Positions 34,875 through 44,259 of a DNA stretch of 44,503 nt are shown here, in pieces; the stretch's first letter is position 1, and each line of letters opens with the position of its first letter. The notes beneath the pieces are model-generated. The model was not told the DNA's origin. It did no database searches and saw only the letters and a program-made list of their open reading frames with translations. Origin of the DNA: an uncultured Alphaproteobacteria bacterium (GTDB lineage: Bacteria > Pseudomonadota > Alphaproteobacteria > Sphingomonadales > SMXR01); the NCBI GenBank assembly GCA_937126915.1, contig CAKZLM010000037.1:1-44503 (forward strand), in the 5' to 3' direction. Both the position numbers and the translations under genes were made by a program.

Positions 34875-35584
34875 AAATAATAGCGCACACTTAAGTTAAA
34901 GCGGCTTTTACCACGGAAAAACGTGTTGCCTTTCACATCATGATAACCTGCACTGATCACAAAATCGTTGATGCCTGCTATGAGGTTCACACTCCAATCC
35001 CATTTATTATCAATGCTTTCAAATGCCTCATAACCTGTGCGTACATTCATTGATAACGGAATGCCAATATTGATCGGGAAAGGCACTTCGATCTCACCAT
35101 AGCCATAAAGCGATGAACCACCGCCAAACTCGCGGTTATCAGGGGCATAATTCAGGCCCGTCCTAGCATATAAAAAACCCATATCACGGCTGATGGATGA
35201 CCGTATTTCAGCATAGCCTTTATCATTGGGGCCACCCCAAAACTTGTCATAAGCCACCGACAGCTCATAATCAAAATTGGTGGCACTGCCGAAATAGCCA
35301 AGAGCAAATTCGGTCTCAGCATCTTGGCCCAATCCATTATCTAAGCTAGAGGCAAATACACGGCCATAAAAACCACTGTCATTGCTAACCTCAACCGAGC
35401 CTTGAATGGCAGGGTCACCGCCTGTGCGGCTAATGCCACGGTAAATATAATCTGAGGTCGCGTTCAGATCAAAGTCAACCGACAAATCATCATCTTGTGC
35501 GCTGACCATTTGCGGTGACAAAGCCATTATGATCACCGACAATATTAAGGAGGTGTTGGTTTTTGTGGTTCCTGACATATTCAT
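34871..35584 (-). CDS. TorF-family putative porin (TIGR02001)
   Basis: A 237-residue outer-membrane barrel protein with a signal peptide (TSLILSVIIMALSPQMVSAQ, cleavage near residue 29). The mature N-terminus has the family signature FDLNATSDYIYRGISRTGG, and the chain ends FNLSVRYYF with a terminal Phe. Alternating strands fill the rest, for example FYGRVFASSLDNG. It is likely a small porin; the solute is unknown. The M23 peptidase gene upstream on the same strand ends 26 bases before its start. Confidence 0.85.
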   Translation of the reverse strand: MNMSGTTKTNTSLILSVIIMALSPQMVSAQDDDLSVDFDLNATSDYIYRGISRTGGDPAIQGSVEVSNDSGFYGRVFASSLDNGLGQDAETEFALGYFGSATNFDYELSVAYDKFWGGPNDKGYAEIRSSISRDMGFLYARTGLNYAPDNREFGGGSSLYGYGEIEVPFPINIGIPLSMNVRTGYEAFESIDNKWDWSVNLIAGINDFVISAGYHDVKGNTFFRGKSRFNLSVRYYF

Positions 35585-35610
35585 CGCTGTTCGTCCTTTT
35601 AGTTTCTTCT

Positions 35611-36519
35611 TTATTCTGCTTTTTCGGGCATGGGCTTATCTTTAACTAATAAGTAAGGATCCAAGCGCACCTTATACCAATTAACCCGCCAATCAACATG
35701 CGGACCTGTGGCGCGCCCCTTATCGCCCAGCTTACCAATTTCATCACCTGCTGCTACCATTTGCCCCTCTTCAACCAGCACATCATCCATATGAAATAGG
35801 GTTGAGGTAACGCCCATACCGTGGTCAATGATGACAATGCCGCCTTCCAATAAAAAGTCTTTAGCGGCTAGGGTCACAATGCCCGATGCAGGTGCTACCA
35901 CAGGCACACCTTTTGGGGCAGCAACATCTAATCCATAATGTGGTGATCTTGGGTTGCCATTCAAGATGCGCTGCGATCCATAAACCCCACTAACGCGGCC
36001 ACTGGCTGGCCAAATAAAACCTGATAACCAGTGTTTATCATCGCTAATACCTTTGCGTCCTGAGACCACCCGTCCAGTTTCTTTTTTGCGACGTTCTAAC
36101 CAACTTTTGGGTGGGGTTACGGTTTTAGGCGGCAGGCCGTCAACCCGTTCAATTTTCCATTGACGCGGTTCAATTGTCAAAACTTGCTGACCTTTGACAC
36201 CATCAGCCTTTTGCCACGTCAGTGTCCAGCTTTCCTTGGCATCACGCCCCACCCCAAAAACAAAGGTACCATCAGCCCCAACAGCAACAGGCTCGCCATC
36301 CAGCCAAAGCTTTGACCCTGCTTGAAGCCTACCATGAATCAACCCGCCTTGCACCATATCACCGTCAAGATTAAGCCCACCATCATCCGCCTTAACCTTT
36401 GAAACAGGCACCATCAAAGCGGCAATTGCTAAACTCATAGCAAGGGCTAAAAATACATACATTCTCACAGTCTGTGGCAATAAATTTAGTGTTGTGTGGA
36501 TTGATTGTGGCACCGACAT
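35611..36519 (-). CDS. M23-family peptidoglycan endopeptidase
   Basis: A 302-residue periplasmic LytM/M23 peptidase. ATG 36519 has AAAGGAG just upstream and is preferred over a start 15 codons earlier. A hydrophobic signal segment is near residues 15-40. The zinc site is complete: HYGLD with Asp, LFHMD, and GPHVDWRV in the C-terminal domain (about residues 190-290). A beta-rich N-terminal domain with DGDMVQGGLIHGRL precedes it. The expected role is cleaving cell-wall cross-links during growth or division. A CtrA-like core lies 120 bases upstream. Confidence 0.9.
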   Translation of the reverse strand: MSVPQSIHTTLNLLPQTVRMYVFLALAMSLAIAALMVPVSKVKADDGGLNLDGDMVQGGLIHGRLQAGSKLWLDGEPVAVGADGTFVFGVGRDAKESWTLTWQKADGVKGQQVLTIEPRQWKIERVDGLPPKTVTPPKSWLERRKKETGRVVSGRKGISDDKHWLSGFIWPASGRVSGVYGSQRILNGNPRSPHYGLDVAAPKGVPVVAPASGIVTLAAKDFLLEGGIVIIDHGMGVTSTLFHMDDVLVEEGQMVAAGDEIGKLGDKGRATGPHVDWRVNWYKVRLDPYLLVKDKPMPEKAE

Positions 36520-36638
36520 AAATCTCCTTTGGCTTTTAACTCTGCCGACCTTTGGCAACTTCAAAAATAGGCCGTGTTCTCTAGCTTATTTTTTTGGTCC
36601 TCATGATGCTGGCTTGTGACACTTTACAGGCAACAAGC

Positions 36639-36653
36639 TTAACCCGTCATTAA
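36639..36653. promoter_or_regulatory. CtrA-like core upstream of the M23 gene
   Basis: TTAA-CCCGTCA-TTAA matches the TTAA-N7-TTAA core of CtrA sites but is followed by T rather than C. It overlaps the last codon of the DUF2093 gene by four bases and lies 120 bases upstream of the M23 start. Chance is possible. Confidence 0.25.
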
Positions 36654-36841
36654 TTAACGCCATTTTCCGCCTGTTGCGCCTCAATGGCAGAAAAATAAGC
36701 CTCTTGCCGGTCAACTGACCAATATTTCAATTGCGATAAATGAATAAAGCGCCCTGACACAGCACAGGGCACATAATCTCCAAATTCAAGCACCTCAAGG
36801 TCACCATCCAGATACAGAATTTTTGCTTGTTTCTCACTCAT
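36650..36841 (-). CDS. DUF2093 family protein
   Basis: A 63-residue protein with AAGGAAG before its ATG. It reads KILYLDGDLEVLEFGDYVPC, then AVSGRFIHLSQLKYWSVDRQ, EAYFSA, which is the DUF2093 pattern (YLDGD, GDYV-CAV-G, L-YWSV-RQEAY). It is known only from Alphaproteobacteria as far as I recall and has no assigned function. It lies 12 bases downstream of xseA, its usual neighbour. Confidence 0.9.
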   Translation of the reverse strand: MSEKQAKILYLDGDLEVLEFGDYVPCAVSGRFIHLSQLKYWSVDRQEAYFSAIEAQQAENGVN

Positions 36842-36853
36842 ATAAGTTCTTCC

Positions 36854-38455
36854 TTAAAAAAGGCTTCCTTGATTTTCAGACCCCGCCTTCGACTTGGGCT
36901 TTTTGGGGGCTGCTTTTGGTTTTGGCACAGGTGTTGGACGTGCTTTAGGGGCGGCCTCATCACCAACAACTACACTTTGTTGACCATCCACCATCTCAAT
37001 ATTTAAGACATCACCCAATGTCATATCTGCCACCGCCTTAACAGGCGCACCCTGATCATTACGAACAACCGCGAATCCGCGTTTTAAAACACTTTGATAA
37101 CTAAGGGTATCAAGCAGGCGCACTTGGCTTAGGAACTTCTCATTAAATTGGCGAAAATTGGCGTCTTGGGCACGATCAAGTCGCGCCCACAATTCAGTCA
37201 ACCCCTGCCCTTGATGGTCCATGGATCTAATGATTTGATTGGCTGAAAGGCGTGACGCCACGCGTGACAATTTGACATCATTGTCTTTTGCAACCGACAT
37301 CAAGCCACGAGGTAAGCGTTCCCCCAAGTCGTCTAAGTTTTGCTTTTTGTAATCCATCGCTTTCATTAATTGCGATGCTGAAAGTCTTGCTGCAACACCA
37401 GACAGCTTAACATCATTGCCTTGCGCCACCGCCATAAGACCGCGCGGTAAACGATCACTTAAATCATCAAGTTTTTGACTGGCTAGCCCCAACAAATCAC
37501 GGGGCTTTGGCAGCGCACGCGCTAAGGCCTTTAAGCGATCTTCTTTCGCATCAAACAAACGGCTTTTGCTGTCACGTAATCGTCTGGCAAAATCACTGAC
37601 GGTATAATCCAAATCAGCCTTTACAGGTACCGCCATTTCTGCCGCCGCCGTGGGTGTTGGGGCGCGCAGATCTGCGGCATAATCAATCAAGGTGGTGTCG
37701 GTTTCATGACCCACAGCGGAAATAAGCGGAATATCACTTTCAGCGGCTGCCCGCACAACAACCTCTTCATTAAACGACCACAAATCTTCAAGCGAGCCAC
37801 CACCCCGGGCCACGATCAATAAATCAGGACGCGGTAAAGTGTGACCGCAGCCCTCACGCCCAAATTGGTTAAAGCCTTTGATGGCATTGGCTACTTGGGC
37901 CGCAGCCTCGGTGCCTTGCACCTGAACAGGCCAAACCAATACATGGCGAGGGAAGCGATCATTAAGACGATGCAAAATATCGCGAATAACGGCCCCTGTG
38001 GGAGATGTTACCACCCCAATAACACGCGGGATGAAGGGGCGTTGTTTTTTGCGCTCTGGGTCAAACAACCCCTGGGCGGCAAGTTTTTTCTTGCGTTCTT
38101 CTAACAACGCCATCAAGGCCCCTGCACCTGCAGGTTCCATATGATCAATCACCATTTGGTATTTTGATCGCGCCGGATAAGTGGTTAATTTACCAACGCA
38201 CACCACCTCCAAGCCATCTTCTGGATTAAAACTTAAGCGCCCCGCCATGCCACGCCACATTACACCATCCATCACCGCCTTATCATCTTTAAGCGCCATA
38301 TAAAGATGGCCCGACGCGGCGCGTTTAAAGCCTGAAATTTCGGCCCGAACACGCACATAAGAAAAGGCGTCTTCCACTTGCCGCTTTAGGGCGCCAGAAA
38401 GTTCGCTGACGGTAAATTCATAGATATTATTGCTGGTATTTTCTGTGTCTGACAT
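36854..38455 (-). CDS. xseA: Exodeoxyribonuclease VII large subunit
   Basis: A 533-residue subunit of the nuclease that degrades single-stranded DNA with XseB. The N-terminal OB-fold part includes VRVRAEISGFKRAASGHLYM. The catalytic core has VVTSPTGAVIRDILHRLNDRFP, RGGGSLEDLWSFNEE and ISAVGHETDTTLIDYAADLR. The helical middle contains two 45-residue repeats (329-373 and 374-418) and a partial third. The C-terminus is a Lys/Pro-rich tail. It is divergent from purD. Confidence 0.93.
   Translation of the reverse strand: MSDTENTSNNIYEFTVSELSGALKRQVEDAFSYVRVRAEISGFKRAASGHLYMALKDDKAVMDGVMWRGMAGRLSFNPEDGLEVVCVGKLTTYPARSKYQMVIDHMEPAGAGALMALLEERKKKLAAQGLFDPERKKQRPFIPRVIGVVTSPTGAVIRDILHRLNDRFPRHVLVWPVQVQGTEAAAQVANAIKGFNQFGREGCGHTLPRPDLLIVARGGGSLEDLWSFNEEVVVRAAAESDIPLISAVGHETDTTLIDYAADLRAPTPTAAAEMAVPVKADLDYTVSDFARRLRDSKSRLFDAKEDRLKALARALPKPRDLLGLASQKLDDLSDRLPRGLMAVAQGNDVKLSGVAARLSASQLMKAMDYKKQNLDDLGERLPRGLMSVAKDNDVKLSRVASRLSANQIIRSMDHQGQGLTELWARLDRAQDANFRQFNEKFLSQVRLLDTLSYQSVLKRGFAVVRNDQGAPVKAVADMTLGDVLNIEMVDGQQSVVVGDEAAPKARPTPVPKPKAAPKKPKSKAGSENQGSLF
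37202..37471 (-). repeat. Two tandem 135-bp repeats within xseA
   Basis: The protein repeats LDDLSDRLPRG...KKQN and LDDLGERLPRG...GQG, each 45 residues, with 28 or more positions alike; a partial third unit begins at residue 419 (LTELWARL). The coding DNA repeats are 37337-37471 and 37202-37336. They extend the coiled-coil region of XseA. Confidence 0.8.
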
Positions 38456-38646
38456 TGATCACACATTCATTCTTATCTTATTTTAAGGTCGCCCGTTTTT
38501 GTTTGTTGCCATGATAACCATTCACCCCTGCAATTGCCAGCCCGATATTTAACTTTTCAAAGCCAAATGGCGATTCAAATCTTGCACACAACGGGGCATG
38601 TGCTAAAACCGCCATTAAGAATGACATTAAACAAGGATTACAAATA

Positions 38647-39924
38647 ATGAACATCTTGGTAATTGGGTCTGGTGGACGTGAACATGCCCTTGCCTATGCG
38701 GCAAGCCAATCAAAGCATTGCGATCAGTTATATTGTGCACCGGGTAATGGTGGCATGGAAGAGATCGCCATCTGCCTGCCATTAGATGCCAGCAACCACC
38801 AAGCTGTTCTTGATTTTTGCGCAGACAAAGACATTGGCTTTGTGATCATTGGCCCCGAAGCCCCCTTGGTGGAAGGCTTGGCGGATACCCTTCGTGCCAA
38901 CAATATTAAATGCTTTGGCCCCTCTGCCAAGGCGGCACAGCTTGAAGGATCAAAGGGCTTCACCAAAGACCTTTGTGCCAAATATGATATTCCAACCGCA
39001 GCCTATGGTCGCTTCACATCTGCTGATGACGCCAAGGCGTTTATCGCAGAAAAAGGCGCACCGATTGTTATTAAGGCCGATGGTTTAGCCGCGGGTAAAG
39101 GCGTGATCATAGCGCAAACAATTGACGAAGCTAACAGCGCGGTTGATGAAATGTTCGACGGCCTGTTTGGTGAAGCGGGCGCGGAAGTTGTGGTTGAAGA
39201 ATTTTTAGAAGGTGAAGAGGCCAGCTTCTTTGCCCTAACCGATGGCACCAACATTGTGCCGCTTATCAGTGCGCAAGATCATAAACGCGTTGGCGACAAT
39301 GACACAGGGCCAAACACCGGCGGCATGGGCGCTTATTCCCCTGCCCCCGTTATGACCGATGAGATGATCCAACGCACCATCAAGGAAATCCTCGAACCAA
39401 CCGTTAAAGGCATGGCAGCGGAAGGCACACCTTATTCAGGTGTTCTTTATGCGGGTTTGATGATCACCACTAAGGGCCCTGAGCTGATCGAATATAATGC
39501 CCGTTTTGGTGACCCTGAATGTCAGGTTCTGATGATGCGCCTAAAAAGTGATTTGATCGACGCCATGTTGGCCATTGAAAATGGCACCTTGGCTGACCAT
39601 ACCCCGGAATGGCATGATAATGTTGTTCTAACCATTGTTATGGCCTCAAAAGGCTATCCTGGGTCATATTCGAAAAATACCGCAATTCATAATATTGATG
39701 CCGCCAATGCCATGGATCATGTCAAAGTGTTCCATGCTGGCACCAAAAAAGACGGTGACCAGATTTTGGCAACTGGTGGACGCGTGTTGAATGTCACCGC
39801 CAGCGGCAGCACAGTTGCAGAAGCGCAAAAACGTGCCTATGATGCTGTTCATAAAATTTCATGGGATAATGGTTTTTATCGCACCGACATTGGCTGGCGC
39901 GCGGTTGAGCGGGAAAAACAATAA
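38647..39924 (+). CDS. purD: Phosphoribosylamine-glycine ligase PurD
   Basis: A 425-residue ATP-grasp enzyme that joins glycine to phosphoribosylamine in purine synthesis. Its start [18 protein letters not shown] is the family signature, with AAGGA upstream. Further marks are [35 protein letters not shown] and '[17 protein letters not shown]' for ATP and metal binding. The full family length is kept. It is divergent from xseA. Confidence 0.95.
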   Translation: MNILVIGSGGREHALAYAASQSKHCDQLYCAPGNGGMEEIAICLPLDASNHQAVLDFCADKDIGFVIIGPEAPLVEGLADTLRANNIKCFGPSAKAAQLEGSKGFTKDLCAKYDIPTAAYGRFTSADDAKAFIAEKGAPIVIKADGLAAGKGVIIAQTIDEANSAVDEMFDGLFGEAGAEVVVEEFLEGEEASFFALTDGTNIVPLISAQDHKRVGDNDTGPNTGGMGAYSPAPVMTDEMIQRTIKEILEPTVKGMAAEGTPYSGVLYAGLMITTKGPELIEYNARFGDPECQVLMMRLKSDLIDAMLAIENGTLADHTPEWHDNVVLTIVMASKGYPGSYSKNTAIHNIDAANAMDHVKVFHAGTKKDGDQILATGGRVLNVTASGSTVAEAQKRAYDAVHKISWDNGFYRTDIGWRAVEREKQ

Positions 39925-39977
39925 GCCCCGCTTATTACAACCACATTATCTTAATACTATTTTGGGGGAGATAGTTT

Positions 39978-41054
39978 ATGACCACGAAGGACAGTTCCAA
40001 GTTTTCAGGCACCATGGATGTGCGTGAAAGGTTGAAATTTGATCAATCAGCGCTTGAGGCCTATTTGCCGCAACACATGGTGATCACCCCACCCATTGAG
40101 ATAAAACAATTTAAGGGGGGGCAATCAAACCCCACCTATCATCTAACCGATGCCGAAGGGCGCACTTTTGTTTTACGCCGCAAGCCACCGGGTAAAATTC
40201 TTAAAGGCGCCCACGCGGTGGAACGTGAATATAAAGTTATGACCGCCCTTGGTCAGACCAATGTTCCCGTACCTAAAACATTTGTCCTTTGTGAAGACGA
40301 CAGCATTATCGGCACGCCCTTTTTTGTGATGGATTGTGTTGAGGGACGCATTTTCTGGGATCCTGCCCTGCCTGAAATTGACAAGGCAGAGCGCCATAAA
40401 TATGTTTTTGCCATGGCTGATGCCCTTGCCGCCCTACACAATGCTGATTTTGAATCCATCGGCCTTGGTGATTATGGTAAGCATGGCAATTATTTTGAAC
40501 GTCAAATTGCGGTTTGGAGCCGTCAATATTTATCCGACGAAGAAGCCGGTCGTATTGATGAAATGGATAAGTTGGTGGAATGGTTGCCTAAAAACATTCC
40601 CAACACCGATGAAACCAGCATTGTGCATGGCGACTTTCGCTTGGACAATATGATTTTTCACCCAACCGAGCCAAAGGTTATAGCGATCCTAGATTGGGAA
40701 CTTTCCACCCTTGGCCACCCAATGGCGGACTTTGCCTATAGCTGCCTGTTTTATCGCATGACACCGGATCATTTTGCGGGCTTTAAAGGCATGGATGTAA
40801 CCGAGTTAGGCTTGCCGCTTGAAGAAGATTACATCGCCCATTATGCGCAATTAACAGGCCGTGAAACCATTCCACATATGGATTATTACACAGCCTTTAA
40901 CATGTTCCGCCTAGCGGCCATTATTCATGGTATTAAGGGCCGCATGATCCGCGGTAATGCCGCAAGCAAAGAAGCAGAAGGCCACGTAGCCCGCTTGGAG
41001 CCCCTAGCAAAGCTCGCCTGGCAAAATGCCTTAAAGGTGATGGAAAACAATTAA
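39978..41054 (+). CDS. Phosphotransferase family protein (APH/ACAD10-like)
   Basis: A 358-residue kinase-like protein with GGGGGAG before its ATG. The catalytic loop is VHGDFRLDNMIFHP (His-Gly-Asp and Asn), and the metal-binding DWELSTLGHPMADFAY follows. An N-lobe Lys is in TFVLRRKPPGK. It belongs to the aminoglycoside-phosphotransferase-like group related to the kinase domain of ACAD10/ACAD11, which acts in 4-hydroxy fatty-acid breakdown. It is probably not a resistance enzyme. It follows purD by 53 bases. Confidence 0.87.
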   Translation: MTTKDSSKFSGTMDVRERLKFDQSALEAYLPQHMVITPPIEIKQFKGGQSNPTYHLTDAEGRTFVLRRKPPGKILKGAHAVEREYKVMTALGQTNVPVPKTFVLCEDDSIIGTPFFVMDCVEGRIFWDPALPEIDKAERHKYVFAMADALAALHNADFESIGLGDYGKHGNYFERQIAVWSRQYLSDEEAGRIDEMDKLVEWLPKNIPNTDETSIVHGDFRLDNMIFHPTEPKVIAILDWELSTLGHPMADFAYSCLFYRMTPDHFAGFKGMDVTELGLPLEEDYIAHYAQLTGRETIPHMDYYTAFNMFRLAAIIHGIKGRMIRGNAASKEAEGHVARLEPLAKLAWQNALKVMENN

Positions 41055-41064
41055 GAGTAAAAGC

Positions 41065-42411
41065 CTAATCAATTTCGGATGCTGGCTTTTTAAGCTCGGC
41101 TTCCACTTTTTCCACCTTGGCTTTATGTTCAGCTGTTTCATCAATTAAATGTACAACACGCTGCGGGAATGGGAACTGAATACCCTCTTCATGAAAGCGG
41201 TCCCACACCGTAAGCAAGACATCACTTGCCACATTAACCACACCATTTTGCGGGTCCGATATCCACATACGTAATTCCAAATCAACCCCATCAGCGCCAA
41301 ACCCAATAAGACGTGACACAGGGGCAGGATTGCGCAACACACGCGGATGCTCTGCAGCGGCGGCAGCCATAATATCCATCGCCTTACGCGGGTTGTCCTC
41401 ATACGAAATTTGCACGGGTAAATGACGGCGTACCATTGGGTGAGAATGCGACCAATTGGTTACCGCTTGGGTAATCATGTCTTCATTAGGGATTAGATAT
41501 TCTGTACCACTGCGGGTGATGACCGATGTATAACGAGCGGCTAGCTTATTGATCTGACCATAGGTGCCGCCAATTTCAATAACGTCGCCCGGTTTAATGG
41601 ATTGATCCACCAACAGAATAATGCCGGAAATAAAGTTGGAAACCACCTTTTGCAAACCAAAACCAAGGCCCACACCCAAGGCACCACCAAACACCGCCAA
41701 GGCGGTGAGATCAACGCCAGTACTATTCAGCGCCACCAAAAAGGCAATGACGATCAGCAAAATTTTGACCGATTTTGAGATCAGCACTTGCACCGATGGC
41801 GCTAACACATCCACGCTTTCAATACGTTTTTCAAGCAAGCGTGAAATGAAAATTGCCAACCAAATAAGAATGATGAAAGAGGCAATACCCCACAAAACCC
41901 CAAGAGCTGTAATGCGGTTGTTGCCCAAATCAATGGAGGCCGTTTCAAGCGCCACGATCGCAGGTTCAAGCAAATTTAGAATATCAAGAGCAGCCACCGA
42001 CCAAGCAAAAAAGGCTACCAATTTGGCCAATTGTCGTTTAGCAATAAAAGCGGTTGCTAATCGTATAACCAACCAAGCTGTTAATAGGCTGGTTGCGATA
42101 TCAAAAAGATAATTAGGCAACTCAGCCGCAGCCGCTGCAGAATTTCCCACCAATAACATCAACCACGCCCAAAAGGGCTTGTGAATTGGGCGCAAAACCG
42201 TGCGTAATTTTTCAAGATAGTCATTGCTTGGTTGTTGCATGTCATCGCTGGCATGAACAACTTTTTGACCTAACCAAACACCAAACCATGACAGCACAAG
42301 AATCGCCGCCAATTGGCCCGCAGAATCAACCGATAAAACCACATCATTGATCCACGCCCAAATAGCCATGATGAGTTGATTAAGTTGTTCATTATTGATC
42401 AGCCTATCCAC
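41065..42411 (-). CDS. MscS-family mechanosensitive channel protein
   Basis: A 448-residue inner-membrane protein starting at GTG 42411 after GGGGGAT. It has about five to six hydrophobic spans; the pore-lining helix reads ALAVFGGALGVGLGFGLQKV, followed by the MscS beta domain (VDQSIKPGDVIEIGGTYGQI) with 'RYTSVITRSGTEYLIPNEDM', then the alpha/beta tail. Such channels open on osmotic downshock. The extra N-terminal spans are common in larger MscS homologues. It is convergent with the phosphotransferase gene (10-base gap). Confidence 0.9.
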   Translation of the reverse strand: MDRLINNEQLNQLIMAIWAWINDVVLSVDSAGQLAAILVLSWFGVWLGQKVVHASDDMQQPSNDYLEKLRTVLRPIHKPFWAWLMLLVGNSAAAAAELPNYLFDIATSLLTAWLVIRLATAFIAKRQLAKLVAFFAWSVAALDILNLLEPAIVALETASIDLGNNRITALGVLWGIASFIILIWLAIFISRLLEKRIESVDVLAPSVQVLISKSVKILLIVIAFLVALNSTGVDLTALAVFGGALGVGLGFGLQKVVSNFISGIILLVDQSIKPGDVIEIGGTYGQINKLAARYTSVITRSGTEYLIPNEDMITQAVTNWSHSHPMVRRHLPVQISYEDNPRKAMDIMAAAAAEHPRVLRNPAPVSRLIGFGADGVDLELRMWISDPQNGVVNVASDVLLTVWDRFHEEGIQFPFPQRVVHLIDETAEHKAKVEKVEAELKKPASEID

Positions 42412-42437
42412 GTTATCCCCCGATCCATGATTTGCTG

Positions 42438-42899
42438 TTAACGGCGTTCTTTAAAAAATGATCTTAACATATCTGCGGCTTTTGTCGCTGATAATCCACT
42501 ATAAACATCTGGCTTATGATGGCAAGATGTCTGCTGATAGACACGTGCACCATTTTCAACGCCGCCGCCCTTTGTGTCATCCGCAGCAAAATAAAGACGG
42601 CGAATGCGGGCAAAGGATATGGCCTGTGCGCACATCGGGCATGGCTCTAGGGTCACATATAGATCACAATCAATGAGGCGCTCACTGCCCAAGCTTTTAC
42701 AAGCCTCACGGATCGCCATAATCTCAGCGTGGGCCGATGGATCATGATCCATCAGCACCCGATTATAACCACGCCCAATGATGGTTTGGTCTGGACCAAC
42801 GACCACAGCACCAACACGCACCTCGCCTAATGAGGCTGCTTTTTCAGCCAACCTTAAGGCTTCATCCATCTCTTCAGATTGCATTAAATGTTTTCCCAT
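42438..42899 (-). CDS. tadA: tRNA-specific adenosine deaminase TadA
   Basis: A 153-residue zinc deaminase that converts A34 to inosine in tRNA-Arg. ATG 42899 is chosen; a TTG 12 codons upstream is less likely. The zinc site is H57-A-E59 (catalytic Glu) with PCPMC (Cys87, Cys90), and GEVRVGAVVVGPDQ precedes it. The family length matches. It is divergent from rluB, 91 bases apart, so the two may share promoter DNA. Confidence 0.92.
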   Translation of the reverse strand: MGKHLMQSEEMDEALRLAEKAASLGEVRVGAVVVGPDQTIIGRGYNRVLMDHDPSAHAEIMAIREACKSLGSERLIDCDLYVTLEPCPMCAQAISFARIRRLYFAADDTKGGGVENGARVYQQTSCHHKPDVYSGLSATKAADMLRSFFKERR

Positions 42900-42990
42900 A
42901 GGTGAAAGAGTAAAATTTTTATGGCCGCATGGCAAGGCGATAGCGTGTTCTCGATTGCGAAATTATATTTGTCACTGTATGGTGCCCGCC

Positions 42991-43902
42991 ATGTCTGATA
43001 ATGATTCGAATATTCAACCATCAAACACCAACAAGGCGACACCCGAGGGTGAGCGTATAGCAAAGCTATTGGCGCGCGCTGGTGTTGCCAGTCGCCGTGA
43101 TGTTGAACGCATGATCGGTGAGGGTCGAATCAAACTAAATGGTGAGGTATTAACCACCCCCGCCACCCTTGTTAGCAGCACGAAGGGCATCTTGGTGGAT
43201 AACCAACCCGTGAAATCACGTGAACGGTTGCGTGTATGGCGCTTTCATAAAGTGCGCGAAACCATGACCACCCACCGCGACCCCAAAGGCCGCAAAACCG
43301 TATTTGATGACCTGCCTAAAGATATGCCGCGTGTCATTTCCATTGGTCGCTTGGATTATAATACTGAAGGCCTGCTGCTTCTTACCAATGATGGTGGCGT
43401 GTCGCGCTGGATTGAGTTACCCAAAACAGGCTGGAAACGAACCTACCGCGTACGTGTCCATGGGCGTGTGTCACAAGGTAAATTAAATAGCTTGGCAAAC
43501 GGCGTAAAGATCAATGGCATCCGTTATGGTAAGGTCGAAGCGAAAATTGAGAAAACCCAGGGCACCAATTCATGGCTGGAAGTATCCATTTTTGAGGGCA
43601 AGAACCGCGAGGTGCGCCGCATTATGGAACATATTGGCTTGCAAGTAACCCGCCTTATTCGCACCGCTTACGGCCCTTTCCAACTGGGCGATTTGGGCCG
43701 TGGCGCGGTTGAAGAAATTCCGTTCAAGGTGTTAAGCCAGCACATCCCAAACGATGTTCTCGGCATTTTATCAGATAAGGAAAAAGCTGAAAAAGGCTTT
43801 GCTGTTGCCGCCAAGAAAAATCCTTTACGCGGCGCCAATAAACATCAAAAAAACACCCGAAAGTCAAACCGCAACAATCGCCCCCATAGCCCTAAGAGAT
43901 AA
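42991..43902 (+). CDS. rluB: 23S rRNA pseudouridine synthase (RluB/RsuA family)
   Basis: A 303-residue enzyme from ATG 42991; the longer upstream frame would overlap tadA and is rejected. An S4 RNA-binding domain (ERIAKLLARAGVASRRDVER) is followed by the catalytic segment GRLDYNTEGLLLLTNDGG with Asp122. Further motifs are KTGWKRTYRVRVHG and EGKNREVRRIMEHIG. The C-terminus is a basic tail rich in Lys, Arg and Asn. RluB modifies U2605 of 23S rRNA. It is three bases upstream of rsmD, a standard pairing. Confidence 0.92.
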   Translation: MSDNDSNIQPSNTNKATPEGERIAKLLARAGVASRRDVERMIGEGRIKLNGEVLTTPATLVSSTKGILVDNQPVKSRERLRVWRFHKVRETMTTHRDPKGRKTVFDDLPKDMPRVISIGRLDYNTEGLLLLTNDGGVSRWIELPKTGWKRTYRVRVHGRVSQGKLNSLANGVKINGIRYGKVEAKIEKTQGTNSWLEVSIFEGKNREVRRIMEHIGLQVTRLIRTAYGPFQLGDLGRGAVEEIPFKVLSQHIPNDVLGILSDKEKAEKGFAVAAKKNPLRGANKHQKNTRKSNRNNRPHSPKR

Positions 43903-43905
43903 GCC

Positions 43906-44259
43906 ATGCGCATTATCAGTGGACAGTTTCGCGGTAAAAAACTAACGGCCCCTGAAGGTCAAAACACCCGCCCAACCAGTGATCGTCTGCGTGAATCGCT
44001 CTTTAATATTTTGCAACACAAACTCAAGGGCGGTTTTTATCAAAAACGCGTAGCCGACATTTTTGCCGGGACAGGCGCCTTGGGACTAGAGGCCCTATCA
44101 CGCGGCGCAACCGAGGTATGGCTGGTAGATAATGACCACCAGGCACAAAAGGCCATTTCAGCCAATATCAACAGCCTAAAAACAGATCACCCGCCCCGTT
44201 TGATAAAGTCAGATGCCAGGCACCTACCAGCAAGCCAAACAGCATTTGCAAAAGAGTAA
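43906..44259 (+). pseudogene. rsmD: 16S rRNA methyltransferase RsmD, truncated at a sequence junction
   Basis: The first 114 residues are normal RsmD: MRIISGQFRGKKLTAPEG, TRPTSDRLRESLFNIL, and the S-adenosylmethionine motif VADIFAGTGALGLEALSRGA. They stop just after SDARHLPASQTAF, where the family continues with a DPPY catalytic motif. Here AKE and TAA follow instead, so the C-terminal third, including DPPY, is missing. The break is near 44247. It may be a true insertion or an assembly join near a contig end. Without DPPY the product should be inactive. Confidence 0.8.

Noticed and set aside
41621-42112. 163-codon plus-strand frame inside the mscS gene
   Set aside because: Antisense to a clear channel gene, low-complexity Lys/Ala/Thr composition, no start signal.
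42778-42990. N-terminal extension of RluB overlapping tadA
   Set aside because: The extension is antisense tadA sequence; the S4 domain begins shortly after ATG 42991.
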